Origin: Desulfobacterales bacterium
GTDB taxonomy: Bacteria; Desulfobacterota; Desulfobacteria; Desulfobacterales; JAUWMJ01
Assembly: GCA_030613225.1 (NCBI GenBank)
Contig: JAUWMJ010000193.1
Location: 1-6,381, forward strand
Length of the DNA: 6,381 bases
Reading direction: 5' to 3'
This document shows positions 4,105 to 6,381 of this stretch, one piece after another. The position numbers and the translations under genes are program-made. The first letter of the stretch is position 1. Every line of letters begins with the position of its first letter. The notes beneath the pieces were generated by a model that saw only the letters and a list, made by a program, of their open reading frames with translations, had not been told where the DNA came from and did no database searches.

Positions 4105-6381
4105 ATGAAGAGTGTCGATCAAGTATCTCAATCGCTGGCTAAACGATTCACAAAAGATTATTTATTTGTATCGCTTGTGCCGGTTTTGCTCCTTCTTGTC
4201 TTTACAATGAGCGGAGCTTTTCTTGCAGAAAACTACATCTCTGACCTGATCAAAAGATCAACTGATGAACTGAACGAAGATGCCGAACAACAGCTGGAAC
4301 TGTTGGGTCAGAAAATTATCCGGGCAAAGGCGAGGGATGTCGCGAAACAGATCGGTATATTTCTGCAAGCTAACCCGGGACTCACCATTAAAGAGCTCCA
4401 GAAAAATCAGTATCTTAAAGACTTTACTATACAAAAAGTCGGCGAGACCGGCTATACTTGCCTATATGAGGCCGGTACCGGCATTATGCGGATTCATCCA
4501 AACCCGAGTCTCATTGACTTTGACATGCAATTACTGTCCGAGAAACTACCTTCATGGTGGGCTATATTTGAACCTACACTTTCGGGTAAGGAAGTTTCAG
4601 GCTACTATGATTGGCTTGAGGCAGACCAAACGACAAGACGCAAATACATGACCATGACCCCGGTCCATGAACCTCTCTCCGGCCAAACGCTGATGATTGC
4701 TGCTACGACTTATATTGATGAGTTTTCCGCCCCGGTTGTCGCAATGAAAAACAAAGCAGAAAAAATCGCGGCTCGTTACCAGGATTTTGTTTCCCGTCAG
4801 GGAGTTATTATTTGGTGTGTTTCAGCAGTTTTTCTCCTGTTTACCTTTACCTGTGTCTACCTGTTAGGCCGCCGTTCGGGTCTTCGCTACATCCTGCCCA
4901 TTGAACAACTTGCCAGGGCGGCAAAAAAACTTGGAAAAGGTGAATGGGAAGCTAACGAATATGTTGCTCTGCTTCAGCGCAAGGACGAGATCGGCGATCT
5001 AGCCGGAGCGTTTAACAATATGCAGTCTCAACTCAAAGATCTTTTCATTCGTCTTGAACAGCGCCTTGCCGAACTCAAGCTGACCCAAGGGGCTTTAAAA
5101 CAGAGTGAAGAACATTACCGGAGTCTATTCGACGGTGTTCCTGAAGGGCTCTATCGTACAACACCGGATGGCAATATTCTTGATGCAAATCCGACCCTGG
5201 TGGAAATGCTCGGGTATCCTGATCTGGAAACATTTTTAGGCCGTAATGCACAGGATTTATATGTCAACCCGGAAGACCGAAATCAGTGGAAAAGGCAAAT
5301 TGAAACTCTAAAGAGCAGTCATGGTTTTGAAATTCAGATGCGCCAGTACAATGGAACGATCATTTGGATGGAAAATTATTCCCGAACTGTCCGAGACGCT
5401 GACGGTGGTGTACTTTACTATGAAGGGAGCCTGAAAGACGTTACCGAACGGAAACGCACGGAAGAGGCTTTACTGGAAAGCGAAGAAAAATTCAGGAAGC
5501 TTTACAAAGAATCTAAAAGGGCTGAAGAGCTGTACCGCTCTTTGATTCATTCATCAGCCGACGCCGTTGTTATTTACGACTTGCAAGGTAGAACCAAGTA
5601 TGTAAGCCCTGTATTCATTCAAATATTCGGTTGGACGCTTTCAGAAGTGGAAGGGGAACGTATCCCGTTTCTTCCCGAGTTTGAGAAAGAATCAACTATG
5701 GCTGTTATTAAAGGACTCGTTGAAAATGGAACCTCATGCCATGGGTATGAAACCAAACGATATACAAAAGATGGTCGGCTCATAGATGTCAGTATTAGCG
5801 CTTCACGGTATGAAGACCATGAAGGAAATCCGGCGGGAATACTGGTGATCCTTCGTGATATTTCCGAAAAGAAAAAACTCGAAGCACAATTGCATCATGC
5901 CCAAAGGATGGAGTCGATTGGAACTCTTGCAGGCGGCATTGCTCATGATTTTAATAATCTATTGATGGGAATCCAGGGAAATGTTTCGCTGCTGCTCTTT
6001 AATATTGACAGCTCATACCCACAATACAACAAACTGAAAAATATAGAAGAAAGTATTAAAAGCGGGGCCAGGCTGACCAGTCAGCTACTCGGTTATGCCA
6101 GAAAGGGAAAATATGAAGCAAGACGCCTAGTTTTGAACCAGATCGTTGACGATAGTGCTGAGACGTTTGGTCGTACCCGAAAGGAGATTACGATTAACCG
6201 TCGGTTTGAACCAGACCTGTCGGCGATCGAGGTGGACAGTACCCAGATAGAACAGGTTCTTTTCAACTTATTTATTAATGCTGCCGATGCAATGCCGGGG
6301 GGAGGCGATCTCACTCTTAAAACCATGAACGTCAGTAGCCAAGACATGACGGATAAGCCATACAAGCCTGTGGCAGCCAAT
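4105..6381 (+). CDS. Membrane sensor histidine kinase (Cache-HAMP-PAS-PAS-HisKA), partial at 3' end
   Basis: 759 codons are open to the window edge, so the C-terminus is missing. Order of parts: a short cytoplasmic start; membrane segment at about 20-40; an extracytoplasmic sensor at about 41-230 with the Cache-like block VGETGYTCLYEAGTGIMRIH (112-131) and HPNP; second membrane segment at about 234-255; HAMP at about 256-312 (with DEIGDLAGAFNNM); PAS 1 at about 333-450 (YRSLFDGVPEGLYRTTPDG); PAS 2 at about 473-590 (ending ILVILRDISEKKKLE). The HisKA domain has its phospho-accepting His614 in LAGGIAHDFNN (608-618). The ATPase domain begins with N-box residues N721 and N725 in QVLFNLFINAADAMP (717-731). 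G1, G2 and any receiver domain lie beyond the edge. Kinases of this HDFNN type often carry a C-terminal receiver, so a hybrid kinase is likely but unseen. It probably senses a small extracellular ligand, identity unknown. The start is set by GGAGGA four bases upstream, with a candidate promoter at 3693-3721. Confidence 0.9.
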   Translation, partial: MKSVDQVSQSLAKRFTKDYLFVSLVPVLLLLVFTMSGAFLAENYISDLIKRSTDELNEDAEQQLELLGQKIIRAKARDVAKQIGIFLQANPGLTIKELQKNQYLKDFTIQKVGETGYTCLYEAGTGIMRIHPNPSLIDFDMQLLSEKLPSWWAIFEPTLSGKEVSGYYDWLEADQTTRRKYMTMTPVHEPLSGQTLMIAATTYIDEFSAPVVAMKNKAEKIAARYQDFVSRQGVIIWCVSAVFLLFTFTCVYLLGRRSGLRYILPIEQLARAAKKLGKGEWEANEYVALLQRKDEIGDLAGAFNNMQSQLKDLFIRLEQRLAELKLTQGALKQSEEHYRSLFDGVPEGLYRTTPDGNILDANPTLVEMLGYPDLETFLGRNAQDLYVNPEDRNQWKRQIETLKSSHGFEIQMRQYNGTIIWMENYSRTVRDADGGVLYYEGSLKDVTERKRTEEALLESEEKFRKLYKESKRAEELYRSLIHSSADAVVIYDLQGRTKYVSPVFIQIFGWTLSEVEGERIPFLPEFEKESTMAVIKGLVENGTSCHGYETKRYTKDGRLIDVSISASRYEDHEGNPAGILVILRDISEKKKLEAQLHHAQRMESIGTLAGGIAHDFNNLLMGIQGNVSLLLFNIDSSYPQYNKLKNIEESIKSGARLTSQLLGYARKGKYEARRLVLNQIVDDSAETFGRTRKEITINRRFEPDLSAIEVDSTQIEQVLFNLFINAADAMPGGGDLTLKTMNVSSQDMTDKPYKPVAAN

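Noticed and set aside
4280..4651. 123-residue plus-strand frame inside the kinase
   Set aside because: Out-of-frame shadow of the Cache-like sensor region, which has clear domain content in the kinase frame.
6093..6380. 95-residue minus-strand frame at the right edge
   Set aside because: Antisense to the HisKA/ATPase region of the kinase, where the plus frame carries the conserved motifs.

Overview
The window looks like a bacterial chromosome segment, most likely from an environmental Desulfobacterota/Desulfobacterales-type organism. That guess rests on the style of the PAS-rich sensor kinase, the GGTTCA-type intergenic repeats and the mix of accessory gene remnants. It is an inference from general familiarity, not a database match. 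There are no rRNA or tRNA genes, no CRISPR array and no complete transposase.

Layout, left to right. Positions 1-358 hold the decayed N-terminus of a type I restriction HsdR subunit (minus strand) and an unassigned open frame running off the left edge. Positions 359-1117 (minus) encode an apparently intact DUF5131 (phage Gp37/Gp68-like) protein with a C-x6-C-x2-C motif. Its start codon overlaps by 4 bases the stop of a 47-residue tail that resembles the end of its usual partner, the three-Cys-motif protein TcmP. Behind that tail is a second remnant, the C-terminus of a DUF4143-type ATPase. Positions 1403-2845 (minus) encode the most striking gene, a 480-residue single-frame fusion of endonuclease III (Nth) and an APE1/ExoA-like exonuclease III. 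Positions 2964-3275 (plus) hold a VapC PIN-domain toxin that has lost its N-terminus.

Positions 3276-4104 have no convincing gene. They contain a minus-strand terminator-like hairpin, an 11-bp inverted repeat enclosing a smaller hairpin, a 30/29-bp tandem duplication, a good sigma70-type promoter and a ~174-bp element bounded by inverted GGTTCA-rich arms. From 4105 to the right edge (plus) runs a membrane-bound hybrid-style sensor histidine kinase (Cache-like sensor, HAMP, two PAS, HisKA, start of the ATPase domain). It is cut by the window end.

Overall, two or three healthy genes sit among fragments of defence and toxin-antitoxin genes, suggesting repeated insertion and deletion. The Nth-ExoIII fusion would join two consecutive steps of base excision repair in one polypeptide: damaged-base removal with strand nicking, then cleaning of the blocked 3' end. 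Its open frame, intact catalytic residues on both halves and lack of an internal ribosome binding site make it the best candidate here for something little described.
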